Of a stretch of 64,000 bases of DNA, positions 26,917 through 35,423 are shown in pieces. Each line of letters opens with the position of its first letter. Position 1 is the first letter of the stretch. The notes beneath the pieces are model-generated. The model did no database searches and was not told the DNA's origin. It saw only the letters and a program-made list of their open reading frames with translations. The position numbers and the translations under genes were made by a program. The stretch covers positions 62,001-126,000 of the forward strand of contig JAOPKB010000012.1 of assembly GCA_025517485.1 (NCBI GenBank), written 5' to 3'. This DNA comes from Natronoglomus mannanivorans (lineage in GTDB: Archaea; Halobacteriota; Halobacteria; Halobacteriales; Natrialbaceae).

Positions 26917-28983
26917 ATGATGGTAATCATGAATCGCGACGTGACCGACGAGGTCGTCTATCGGCCGACCCCGGAGTTCGTCGAGTCGACGAACGTCCGG
27001 GCGTTCATGCGCGAACACGACATCGAGAGCCACGAAGCGCTGCTCGAACGGACGACGACCGACGTCGGTAGCGACAGCGGCGTCGACTGGTTCTGGGACG
27101 AACTGGTCGACTCCCTCGGGATCGAGTTCGACGAGGAGTACGACGCCGTCCGCGACGACAGTGACGGCCCGCAGTTCACCGACTGGTACCCCGGCGGACG
27201 GCTCAACGTCGCCCACAACACCGTCGACCGCCACGCGGCCGTCGATCGCGAGGCGCGAAACCGGGTCGCGTGTCTCTGGGAGAGCGAGGACGGTCGGGTC
27301 CGCGAACTCACCTACCACGAACTGCATCGACAATCGAATCGAGTCGCGAACACCCTCGAGGAACGCGGGATCGAGACCGGTAACACGGTCGGGCTCTACA
27401 TGCCGATGGTTCCCGAGGTCGTCTCGATCCTCTACGGCTGTTTCAAGGTCGGCGCGATCGCCGTCCCGATTTTCTCCGGGTTCGGCGTCGACGCCGTCGC
27501 GACGCGGCTCGCCGACGCCGACTGCTCGGTGCTGTTCACGGGAGACGGGTTCCTCCGGCGCGGCGATCCCGTCCTGCTCAAGGAGACCGCGGACGAGGCC
27601 ATCGCGGAGGTCGAGGGCGGAAACGGAGGCGGGAACCGGGACGGATCGGTCGAGCACACGATCGTCTTCGATCGGCTCGGCTCTCGTAAATCGGACAATG
27701 ACGGCGAGCGCGGCAACGACCACGACCACGACCTCCCCTGGACCGACCGCGACGAGTGGTGGACCGACGCAGTCGGCAGCCAGTCCGCCACGTACGAGAC
27801 GAAATCGCTCCCCTCGAGCCAGGAGTCGATGCTGCTGTACTCCTCGGGGACGACCGGCGAGCCGAAGGGGATCGTCCACACCCACGCCGGCGTCCAGATG
27901 CAGTGCGCCAAGGAACTCTACTTCGGCTTCGATCTCAAGCCCGCCGACCGCTTCTTCTGGGTCAGCGACATCGGCTGGATGATGGGGCCGTGGACGATGA
28001 TCGGCGTTCACACCTTCGGCGGGACGATGGTCATCTACGAGGGCGCGCCCGACTATCCGAATCCGGACCGGTTCTGGGAGCTGATCGACCGCCACGGAGT
28101 CACCCAGTTCGGCATCTCGCCGACGGCAATCCGGGCGCTCCGGAAACACGGTGACGAGTGGCTCGAGGGTCACGACCTCTCATCGCTTCGGCTACTGGGG
28201 TCGACCGGCGAACCGTGGGACCCCGAATCCTGGCTGTGGTTCTACGAACGGGTCGGCGGCGGCGAGACGCCGATCATCAACATCTCCGGGGGCACCGAGA
28301 TCTGTGGCTGTTTCCTGATGCCGCTGCCGACCCAGCCGCTGAAACCCTGCACGCTGGGCGGCCCCGGCCTCGGAATGGACGTCGACATCGTAAACGCCGC
28401 GGGCGAATCCGTCGCCGACGATCACGAACGGGGCTTCCTCGTCGCCCGCGACTCCTGTCCCTCGATGACCAAGAGCCTGTGGTCGGGCGACGACCGTTAC
28501 ATAGCGGAGTACTGGTCGACCTGGGACGACCTCTGGGACCACGGCGATTGGGCCCAGACGGACGAGGACGGATTCTGGTTCCTCCACGGCCGGGCCGACG
28601 ACGCGCTCAACGTCGCCGGCCGCAAAGTTGGGCCCGCCGAAGTCGAAGGCGCGCTCATCGACCACGTCGCAGTGAACCAGGCCGCCGCCGTCGGCGCCCC
28701 CGACGAGACGACCGGCACTGCCGTAATCGCCTACGTCGTTCTCGAGGACGACGTCGAGGCGTCCGACGCCCTCCGCGAGGACCTCCGCAAACAGGTCGGC
28801 ACGGAACTCGGCAAGCCGTTCCGTCCCCGTGAGATCCTATTCGTCGACGCCTTCCCCAAGACCCAAAGCGGCAAGATCGTCCGCCGAGCGATTCAGGCAG
28901 CCTACACCGGCGAGGACCTGGGCGACCTCTCGAGCGTCGAGAACCCCGACGTGCTCGCGGATCTCGAGGACGCGACGGAGTGA
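26917..28983 (+). CDS. Acyl-CoA synthetase of the acetate/propionate-CoA ligase (AMP-forming) family
   Basis: A 688-residue AMP-forming ligase that activates a short-chain acid through an acyl-adenylate. It has LLYSSGTTGEPKGIVHTHAG (P-loop), WVSDIGWMMGPW, STGEPWDPESW and ISGGTEICGC. The C-terminal domain has WFLHGRADDALNVAGRKVGP and TQSGKIVRRAI with the catalytic/acetylatable Lys. A methylmalonyl-CoA mutase and epimerase nearby make propionate a plausible substrate, but acetate or another acid is equally possible. An alternative start is ATG 26929. It faces the Lrp-type gene divergently. Confidence 0.9.
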   Translation: MMVIMNRDVTDEVVYRPTPEFVESTNVRAFMREHDIESHEALLERTTTDVGSDSGVDWFWDELVDSLGIEFDEEYDAVRDDSDGPQFTDWYPGGRLNVAHNTVDRHAAVDREARNRVACLWESEDGRVRELTYHELHRQSNRVANTLEERGIETGNTVGLYMPMVPEVVSILYGCFKVGAIAVPIFSGFGVDAVATRLADADCSVLFTGDGFLRRGDPVLLKETADEAIAEVEGGNGGGNRDGSVEHTIVFDRLGSRKSDNDGERGNDHDHDLPWTDRDEWWTDAVGSQSATYETKSLPSSQESMLLYSSGTTGEPKGIVHTHAGVQMQCAKELYFGFDLKPADRFFWVSDIGWMMGPWTMIGVHTFGGTMVIYEGAPDYPNPDRFWELIDRHGVTQFGISPTAIRALRKHGDEWLEGHDLSSLRLLGSTGEPWDPESWLWFYERVGGGETPIINISGGTEICGCFLMPLPTQPLKPCTLGGPGLGMDVDIVNAAGESVADDHERGFLVARDSCPSMTKSLWSGDDRYIAEYWSTWDDLWDHGDWAQTDEDGFWFLHGRADDALNVAGRKVGPAEVEGALIDHVAVNQAAAVGAPDETTGTAVIAYVVLEDDVEASDALREDLRKQVGTELGKPFRPREILFVDAFPKTQSGKIVRRAIQAAYTGEDLGDLSSVENPDVLADLEDATE

Positions 28984-29122
28984 GACGAGTCGAGGTGTCG
29001 CGAGGAACCGGTGCGCCCCGAGTGTCTCGACCGTTTCGGTCGCCCAGAACGGTTCGGACGGCTCGAGCATCTAATGGTCGACGGTGCGGAAGACAGACAG
29101 ACGGTGATCCGGAACGTCTCCA

Positions 29123-30646
29123 ATGAGTAAATCCAGTACCGATCGATCGGTCAACGTCATCGACGGCGGCCTGATCTGGCCGTTGGTCGTCCTCTCGATT
29201 CCGATCGTCCTGACGAACCTGTTGCACGTCGGCTACAACCTCGCGGACACCTTCTGGGTCGGACGGCTCGGACAGGCGGGCGTCTCCGCGCTCTCGTACG
29301 CGTGGGCGATCGTCTTTCTGGTCATCAGTTTCGCGATCGGGTTCACCGTCGCCGGCACGGTGTTGGTCGCCCAGAACAAAGGGGCCGGAAACCTCGACCG
29401 CGTCGGCGGCGTCGCGGGACAGACCATCACGTTCGTCGTCTTACTGTCAGCCGTCTTTGGCGTCGCCGGATTCGTTCTCACCCCCTCGCTGTTGCAACTC
29501 ATCGGCGCCGAACCCGGGACGCTCGAGTACACCTACGCGCTCCAGTACGTCCGGGCGGAGTTCCTCGGCATGCCGCTCATCTTCGCCTTCTTCATCTTCC
29601 AGTCGCTGTTACAGGGGTGGGGTGACACGCGAACCCCGCTGTACCTGATGGCCTTTAGCGTCGGGATCAACGTCGTCATCGACCCCTTCTTCATCCTCGG
29701 ATTTCAGGACAACGTCGTCTTCGCGTGGGTCGGCCTCGAGGCCCTCGAGACGACCCTCTACGAGGCGACCGGGTTCGACGGCCTCGACGTGATGGGTGCG
29801 GCGATCGCGACGATCATCTCGCGCACCCTCGCTGCCGCCGTCGGACTGTGGCTGTTGCTCTCCGGTCGCGTCGGCATCCAACTCCAGCTCTCTGACTTCC
29901 TCCTCGAGCGAGAGACCGTCCGCAAGATCGTCACCATCGGCGCGCCCGCCAGCGTCGAGATCAGCACGAAAGCCGCGAGCGTCACGATCCTGACCGCACT
30001 CGTCGCGCTGGCCGGCGCGGAGGCGGTCGCCGCCTACGGGATCGGCACTCGAGTCACGTCGATGGTCGTCCTCCCCGCACTGGGACTGGCCCGCGGGGTC
30101 GAGACCGTCGTCGGACAGAACCTCGGCGCCGGACAGGTCGACCGAGCGAAGCGAGGGGTGTACGCCGCGGCCGGGATCATCGCCGGCGCCTTGCTACTCT
30201 TCAGCGCCGGCGTCTTTCTGCTCGCCGAGCCCGTCATCAGCCTGTTCATCACCGGCGGCGGCGCCGACGCGGTGATCGATATCGGGGCCGAGTACCTTCA
30301 AGTCGTCAGCCTCTCGTACGTATTCCTCGGCGTCTTCTACATCGTCCAGGGCGGGTTCCGCGGGAGCGGGAAGACCCGGGTCGCGATGATCTTCGCCATC
30401 GTCGGCTTCATCGTGTTCCGCGCGGTGTTCGCCTACACGCTCGCCGAACCGCTCGGGTACGGTGCGACGGGCATCTGGTACGGCGAGGCCGTCGCGAACG
30501 TCTGCATGGTCGTCCTCGCCGGCCTCTACTTCCTGCGGGGCACCTGGACTGAGGGAACCGTCGTCGACCGCGACGACGCCGCCACAGCCGTCGATGGAAC
30601 GGAGGACGCGACCACCGTCGCTACCGGCGGTACGGACGACCGGTGA
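29123..30646 (+). CDS. MATE family efflux transporter
   Basis: A 507-residue membrane protein with the 12-helix MATE fold. The first segment has PIVLTNLLHVGYNLADTFWV followed by GRLGQAGVSALSYAWAI, the typical MATE N-lobe signature; a second copy begins near residue 270 (RKIVTIGAPASVEISTKAAS). It exports drugs, metabolites or dyes using an ion gradient, with Na+ plausible at high salinity. The C-terminal 30 residues are a soluble tail. Start MSKSSTDRSV at 29123. Confidence 0.93.
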   Translation: MSKSSTDRSVNVIDGGLIWPLVVLSIPIVLTNLLHVGYNLADTFWVGRLGQAGVSALSYAWAIVFLVISFAIGFTVAGTVLVAQNKGAGNLDRVGGVAGQTITFVVLLSAVFGVAGFVLTPSLLQLIGAEPGTLEYTYALQYVRAEFLGMPLIFAFFIFQSLLQGWGDTRTPLYLMAFSVGINVVIDPFFILGFQDNVVFAWVGLEALETTLYEATGFDGLDVMGAAIATIISRTLAAAVGLWLLLSGRVGIQLQLSDFLLERETVRKIVTIGAPASVEISTKAASVTILTALVALAGAEAVAAYGIGTRVTSMVVLPALGLARGVETVVGQNLGAGQVDRAKRGVYAAAGIIAGALLLFSAGVFLLAEPVISLFITGGGADAVIDIGAEYLQVVSLSYVFLGVFYIVQGGFRGSGKTRVAMIFAIVGFIVFRAVFAYTLAEPLGYGATGIWYGEAVANVCMVVLAGLYFLRGTWTEGTVVDRDDAATAVDGTEDATTVATGGTDDR

Positions 30647-30664
30647 CCGGACAACACTCGTCGC

Positions 30665-30694
30665 TCGAGGTCGAGGTCGAGGTCGAGGTCGAGG
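30665..30694. repeat. Hexanucleotide tandem repeat (TCGAGG)5
   Basis: Five exact TCGAGG units directly after the MATE stop codon at 30646, in the gap before a convergent gene. A degenerate second array of the type ACCGAA follows at about 30742-30771. Confidence 0.85.
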
Positions 30695-30741
30695 TTGTCG
30701 CGCTCCAAATCGGAGCGAAATCGGAACCGCAACGAAAACTG

Positions 30742-30771
30742 GAACCGAAACCGAAACCGACACCGACACTC
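30742..30771. repeat. Degenerate hexanucleotide array (GAACCG/AAACCG/ACACCG)
   Basis: Five near-identical 6-nt units, GAACCG, AAACCG, AAACCG, ACACCG and ACACTC, overlap the last two bases of the minus-strand gene at 30770. It is part of the same intergenic gap as the TCGAGG array. Confidence 0.7.
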
Positions 30772-31696
30772 ACCCCGCCGACAGCGCCTCCTCGAGTCGA
30801 TCCTCCAGTCCCTCGAGATCAGAGAGCAACTCCTCCCCTTTCTCGCCCTCGAGGTCCTCGATCCGGTCTGCGAGTCCCTGCAGGTACTCGAACTTCTCCG
30901 CCTCGTCGACGCCGGTCTTCTGGGCGTAGACCCGCTCGTCGACGTCGTACACCTCCGCTTCGTCGAGTTCGGTCGTCGCGAGGACGACGTCCAGTTTCTC
31001 GGTATCGACCCCGAGAACCCACTCGTGAGGAATCCCGTACTCGTCGAGCGCGTCGAGGACCGTCTCCTCGTCTTTCAAATGCCGATAGCGGCGCGTCGTC
31101 CGGTGGACCGAGCCGAATCGCCCCCGTAGCGTCTGGTCGGGACCGAGCCGCTCGAGAACCGCGTCACCGGTCGAGCCCCGAAGCCGGTCGCTCCCGCGCT
31201 GGACGTCCGAGAGAAGCACGTAGAGATCGGTCAACGGCTCCGTCTCGAGCGAGGCCGGCTTCGTCGCGTCGAGTCGGCTCAGCAGCGCCGCCAGCAACAA
31301 CGCGTCGTCGTGCACCCGTTCGGCTTGGGACCGGGCCGCTTCCGGCGAAACGAGGTACGGACTCTCGCCGGCAACCGTCTCGTCAGACGTGGTTATCGTC
31401 CCGTCGTCGACGCCGTACGACTCGGAGAGCGTCAGGACGGTCGCGTACGGTTCGACGCCGGGCGTCAGCGTCTCGATCGGGATCGGGCCGTCGTCCAGCC
31501 GTCCGGCGAGCACCTCGAACTGCTCGCGCGAGAGCGACCGTTCCTCGCTACTGTCGCGAAACCGGACGACGAGCTGCGTCTCGTCCGCCCGTTCGATCTC
31601 GAAGCGCCGCCCGGAGACCGGCGTCGTCAGCTCGGTCCCCGACTCGAGTCGCTCACACTGTTCTCGTAGCTCGTCCCAGAGCGCGTCGTCGACCAT
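30770..31696 (-). CDS. Hypothetical haloarchaeal protein
   Basis: A 308-residue soluble protein starting MVDDALWDELREQCERLESG. The first 60 residues look like a small beta-rich module (GRRFEIERADETQLVVRF), the middle is helical (ERVHDDALLLAALLSRLDAT), and the end is a coiled coil of about 40 residues (LADRIEDLEGEKGEELLS). DAIDEYGIP-like sequence near residue 218 (VLDALDEYGIPHEWVLGVDT) recalls short helical DNA-binding segments. No catalytic motif. ATG 31696 is preferred over an upstream in-frame start at 31870. Confidence 0.75.
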   Translation of the reverse strand: MVDDALWDELREQCERLESGTELTTPVSGRRFEIERADETQLVVRFRDSSEERSLSREQFEVLAGRLDDGPIPIETLTPGVEPYATVLTLSESYGVDDGTITTSDETVAGESPYLVSPEAARSQAERVHDDALLLAALLSRLDATKPASLETEPLTDLYVLLSDVQRGSDRLRGSTGDAVLERLGPDQTLRGRFGSVHRTTRRYRHLKDEETVLDALDEYGIPHEWVLGVDTEKLDVVLATTELDEAEVYDVDERVYAQKTGVDEAEKFEYLQGLADRIEDLEGEKGEELLSDLEGLEDRLEEALSAG

Positions 31697-31848
31697 ACAG
31701 AGACTACCACGTAGCGGCGGAAAAAGCGTTCCCAGGGTGGTGACGGCAGCCGGTCGGGCGTGGAGATCGACCTCGTTCTCGTGGCACGAATCGATCGTCT
31801 CGACTGCGACTGACGGCGAAACGGCACCTCTCTGTCTCCTCGGCTGGC

Positions 31849-32355
31849 TCAACTCGTCAGTCGGTTCCACAGCGACTTCAGATCCGACGCCGTCGACATC
31901 GCGTCGAGTTCGCGATAGGCCGACTGCTCCTCGTCGAGGTTCGCCTCGAGCGGGTCCGTGATCTCCGACCCCATCTCGAGCTGTTTGGCCATCGTCAGCA
32001 AGCTCTCGTAGGCCGTCATCTCCATGCGCTCGGTCATCATTCCCGCGCCGAGGTAGTAGGTGTTCAGGAGGTCGTCGTCGCCAATCTGGCGCTGGATCTC
32101 CGTGCGTTCGGCTTCGAGCGCGTCGATCAACTCGTTCGTCCGCTCCTCGGGCTGGCGGCCGATCTCGTCGAAGACGGTCTCGAGGCGGTCGACGTGTCGT
32201 CGCGTCTCGTCACGGTGGTCGGCAAAGCCCTCGCTGATCCGATCGTTGGTCGCGTCGATAGCCATCTCGTCGAGCGCGTCGACGAGTTTTCGTTCGGCGT
32301 AGTACTGCTGGCAGAGTTTGTGGACGAAGAGTTCGTCGAGGGTGTCGATCGTCAT
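31849..32355 (-). CDS. Ferritin-like DUF892 (YciE/YciF) family protein
   Basis: A 168-residue four-helix protein. TLDELFVHKLCQQYYAERKL matches the first helix of DUF892 (YciE/YciF), and the next helices carry DHRDETRRHVDRLETVFDEI and TYYLGAGMMTERMEMTAYES. The conserved Glu/His residues could bind a di-iron centre, as proposed for this stress-induced family. Start MTIDTLDELF at 32355. It lies between two hypothetical genes on the same strand; no tight operon. Confidence 0.85.
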   Translation of the reverse strand: MTIDTLDELFVHKLCQQYYAERKLVDALDEMAIDATNDRISEGFADHRDETRRHVDRLETVFDEIGRQPEERTNELIDALEAERTEIQRQIGDDDLLNTYYLGAGMMTERMEMTAYESLLTMAKQLEMGSEITDPLEANLDEEQSAYRELDAMSTASDLKSLWNRLTS

Positions 32356-32466
32356 TGGTATCAGGCCTCAGTAAACGAACCACAGCCAGCGTCGTAGGTA
32401 TCACACCGGCGTTCGCAGGTGGTGTCTGCAGACCTCGCCAGAAGAGCGCGAGGGTAGGGGTGTAGG

Positions 32467-33279
32467 TTACGACCGAGGCAACTCGAGACTCGAGCAGTCG
32501 ATTCGCCCACGATCCAACGTCGCGTCCGAATCGCCGTGTGCGACGACGACGTCTGCGTCACTATCGACCCTGCCAGAATCGGAATCGGCGAGCACGACCG
32601 TCCCCCCGGCGGCCAGGGGTGCGATCACGCCCGCGGTGACCGCTCTCGGATCCGCCAGTTCGGCGTTCACGCGTACGCGCGTCTCGTCGTCGATTCCCCA
32701 CTCGTCGACGATCCTCTGGGCTGTCTCCAAGACTGTTCTGTGAGTGTATCGTCCCTCGCCATCCGAGAGCAACGGCGTCTCGGGATCGATCTCGAGGGTC
32801 GGAAACGACGGATTCTCGCTCCAGAGTCCGGCGTCGAAGTGATGCACCGCCGGATCGTCGGGCTTTCGCCCGTAGCCGACGCGCTGGGCACCCTGTGGGA
32901 GGGTGTAACGCTCGAGTGCATCGACGGGGGCGACGAGCGTGCGGAACTCCGCTGTCCCTCGTTCGGTTCCGTTCTCAGGCCGGGCGTTAGACCCGGGGTT
33001 GGCGCTGTACTCATCCTCGAGATCCTCCGGCGGCTCGAACCGAGTCGTCCCCTCGAGTAACGCGGTGCCGAAGAAGGCGAGCAGCGCGAGCGGCCCGTCG
33101 CCGACGACACCGACGGTGACGCCCCGGCGGACCCCGCTGTGACGCAGGAAGTTCCCCGCCTTCCACGAGGAGGTACACAGCCAGTGATAGTCGTACACCC
33201 GGCCGGTGGCGTCCTCGAGTGCCGGCTCCTCGCTCCGTCGCTCGCGTTCGAACAGGTCGCCGACGGTCGACGCGTTCAT
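32467..33279 (-). CDS. Short AMP-ligase-like protein lacking the adenylation P-loop
   Basis: A 270-residue protein starting MNASTVGDLFERERRSEEPA. Its start resembles the N-terminal lobe of acyl-CoA/AMP ligases: ALEDATGRVYDYHWLCTSSW, then GNFLRHSGVRRGVTVGVVGD and GPLALLAFFGTALLEGTTRF. There is no SSGTTGxPKG P-loop and no C-terminal catalytic Lys domain, so the chain stops before those parts. It is an incomplete or rewired member, possibly regulatory. Start ATG 33279 is preferred to 33306. Function unknown. Confidence 0.7.
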   Translation of the reverse strand: MNASTVGDLFERERRSEEPALEDATGRVYDYHWLCTSSWKAGNFLRHSGVRRGVTVGVVGDGPLALLAFFGTALLEGTTRFEPPEDLEDEYSANPGSNARPENGTERGTAEFRTLVAPVDALERYTLPQGAQRVGYGRKPDDPAVHHFDAGLWSENPSFPTLEIDPETPLLSDGEGRYTHRTVLETAQRIVDEWGIDDETRVRVNAELADPRAVTAGVIAPLAAGGTVVLADSDSGRVDSDADVVVAHGDSDATLDRGRIDCSSLELPRS

Positions 33280-33342
33280 AGCTGGAGGTTTCGAGTCGGG
33301 TGGCAAAAACGCGCCGACTCGGGGGTGGACGGTTCCGCCCGC

Positions 33343-33933
33343 TCAGTCGTCGGCCGCTGGCGCCGTCTCCTCGAGGTCCGTCCCGAGTACCTCGAGGAAG
33401 GAAGCGAGCCACGCGGGGTGGTCCGGCCAGGCCTGTCCAGTGACGAGATTGCCGTCGCGGGTGACCTCGTCGGCCCACTCGCCGCCGGCGCCGACGATGT
33501 CGGCCTGCAACGCCGGATAGGCGGTACACGTTCGCCCATCGATCACGTCCGCCGCCGCCAGAATTTGGGCGCCGTGACAGAGCGCCGCGACCGGCTTGTC
33601 CGCCTCGAAGAAGTGACGGACGATCTCGAGGACTTCGTCGTAGGTCCGAAGGTATTCGGGCGCTCGACCGCCGGGGATCACGAGCGCGTCGTACTCCGTG
33701 GGGTCGACCGCGTCGAAGTCGTGGTTCAACTCGAAGTTGTGCCCCGGCTTCTCGGTGTACGTCTGGTCGCCCTCGAAGTCGTGGATCGCCGTCGGACACA
33801 CGTCGCCCGCTTCCTTCTCCGGACAGACGGCGTGGACCTCGTGGCCGACCATCTGGAGCGCCTGAAACGGCACCATGATCTCGTAATCTTCGACGTAATC
33901 ACCGGCCAGCAGGAGGATGTTCTTATTCGTCAT
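33343..33933 (-). CDS. DJ-1/PfpI family protein
   Basis: A 196-residue glutamine-amidotransferase-like protein. The first strand [20 protein letters not shown] carries the family Glu, and the nucleophile elbow is [17 protein letters not shown] with Cys in CHG. The pattern GGRAPEYLR fits the loop near the active site. Members act as proteases, chaperones or glyoxalases; the specific activity is not deducible here. Start ATG 33933. Confidence 0.9.
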   Translation of the reverse strand: MTNKNILLLAGDYVEDYEIMVPFQALQMVGHEVHAVCPEKEAGDVCPTAIHDFEGDQTYTEKPGHNFELNHDFDAVDPTEYDALVIPGGRAPEYLRTYDEVLEIVRHFFEADKPVAALCHGAQILAAADVIDGRTCTAYPALQADIVGAGGEWADEVTRDGNLVTGQAWPDHPAWLASFLEVLGTDLEETAPAADD

Positions 33934-34039
33934 TTGGCATCTACCCGCACGTCTATTGGATGTGAGTAGCCAAGAATGTTTGTGAAATGTCACCTAGTCC
34001 GGTTCCCGAACTCGACCGCGACAGCAAATCCGCCGACGG

Positions 34040-35200
34040 TCAGAACGACCGCTTGATCTTCTCGAAGAAGCCTTCCTTGATCTCGATGTCTTCACCGCCC
34101 GCTTCCGCGAACGCCTCGAGGGCCTCCCGCTGGTCTTCGTTGAGCGACTCGGGCGTGACGATCTGGACCTGCACGTAGAGGTCGCCGTGGCCGCGCCGAC
34201 GAAGTCGGGGCATTCCCTTGCCCTCGAGCCGGAACGTCTCGCCGCTTTGGGTCCCGTCCGGAATCTCGAACTCGACGTCGCCGTCTAGGGTGGGAACCTG
34301 TACGCTGTCGCCGAAGGTCGCCTGCGGGAACGAGATCGGCAGTCGGTACTGGAGGTCGTCGCCGTCGCGCTCGAAGGTCTCGTGCTCGCGGATCGAGACG
34401 TCGATCAGCAAGTCGCCGTGGGGGCCGCCGTTGGGACTCGGCGCACCCTCCCGTTCCATCCGGAGGGTCTGTCCGTCGTCGATCCCCTCGGGAATCTCGA
34501 CCGACAGCGTCGCCTCGTTGCGGACGTAGCCCTCGCCGCGACAGTCACTGCAGGTCTCGGAGTACAGCGTTCCCTCGCCCTCACACCGCGGACAGGTCGT
34601 CGTCTGCTGGACCCGACCCAGCGGCGTCTGCTGGACCTGCGTGACCTGTCCGCGACCCTGACACTCCGAACAGGTCTCGGCGTCCGCACTCGGCGGGTGA
34701 CCCTCACCGTCACACGTGTCGCAGGTCTCCGGCCGCTCGACGGTGAACTGTTTTTCCGCGCCGGTGTAGGCCTCCTCTAAGTCGATCCGGATTTCGGTCC
34801 GGAGGTCCTGTCCCTTTCGCGGGCGGTTGCGACCGCGACCGCGGCCGCCCCCGCCGAAGACCTGTTCGAAGATGTCGCCGAGGCCGCCGCCCATGCCGCC
34901 ACCGCCCATGCCGCCGAACGGGTCGCCGCCCATGCCGCCGCGACCGCCGCCACCGGCGTCGAAGCCGTGTTTCTCGGCCTGTTCGAAGCGGTCGTGGCCC
35001 ATTCGATCGTAGGCCTGGCGTTTCTCCTCGTCGGTCAGCACTTGTTTCGCCTTCTGGATCTTCTTGAACTTCTCCTCGGCGTCGGGGTCGTCGCTGACGT
35101 CCGGGTGATACTCCGTGGCCTTCTTTCGATAGGCTTGCTTGATCTCGTCCTCGGACGCGTCGGGGCCCACGCCGAGTACGTCGTAGAAGTCCTCGCTCAT
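34040..35200 (-). CDS. dnaJ: Chaperone protein DnaJ
   Basis: A 386-residue type I J-protein. The J domain (residues 1-70) has YRKKATEYHPDVSDDPD with the HPD motif that stimulates DnaK. A Gly-rich region (GGGGRGGMGGDPFGGMGG) follows, then four zinc-binding repeats: CDTCDGEGH, CSECQGRGQ, CPRCEGEGT and CSDCRGEGY. The client-binding C-terminal domains end in the usual GDLYVQVQIVTPESL. It is third in the grpE-dnaK-dnaJ order, 223 nt after dnaK on the same strand. The start MSEDFYDVLGVG is typical. Confidence 0.97.
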   Translation of the reverse strand: MSEDFYDVLGVGPDASEDEIKQAYRKKATEYHPDVSDDPDAEEKFKKIQKAKQVLTDEEKRQAYDRMGHDRFEQAEKHGFDAGGGGRGGMGGDPFGGMGGGGMGGGLGDIFEQVFGGGGRGRGRNRPRKGQDLRTEIRIDLEEAYTGAEKQFTVERPETCDTCDGEGHPPSADAETCSECQGRGQVTQVQQTPLGRVQQTTTCPRCEGEGTLYSETCSDCRGEGYVRNEATLSVEIPEGIDDGQTLRMEREGAPSPNGGPHGDLLIDVSIREHETFERDGDDLQYRLPISFPQATFGDSVQVPTLDGDVEFEIPDGTQSGETFRLEGKGMPRLRRRGHGDLYVQVQIVTPESLNEDQREALEAFAEAGGEDIEIKEGFFEKIKRSF

Positions 35201-35334
35201 TCGTTGTACACCGATTATCCGTTGAGACACTTGAAACGACCGTTCGGCGGCCACCGGTGTCGCCGATCCAATGACGGCCGTCTGCGAGCAAAATGTGGGT
35301 CCGGCCGGGGGATCGAACTCCGAATCGAGACCTC

Positions 35335-35376
35335 AACTCGGACTCGGACTCGGACTCGGACTCGGACTCGGACTCG
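35335..35376. repeat. Hexanucleotide tandem repeat (GACTCG)7
   Basis: AACTCG followed by six exact GACTCG units lies between dnaK and dnaJ. Related but degenerate units (GATTCG, GACACG, GACTCG, AGTTCG) continue to about 35406. Confidence 0.9.
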
Positions 35377-35423
35377 GGCCCGGATTCGGACACGGACTCG
35401 AGTTCGATTACCCCACTCTCGTC

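Noticed and set aside
26851..28173. 440-codon minus-strand frame opposite the acyl-CoA synthetase
   Set aside because: Shadow frame; the plus strand carries all AMP-ligase motifs.
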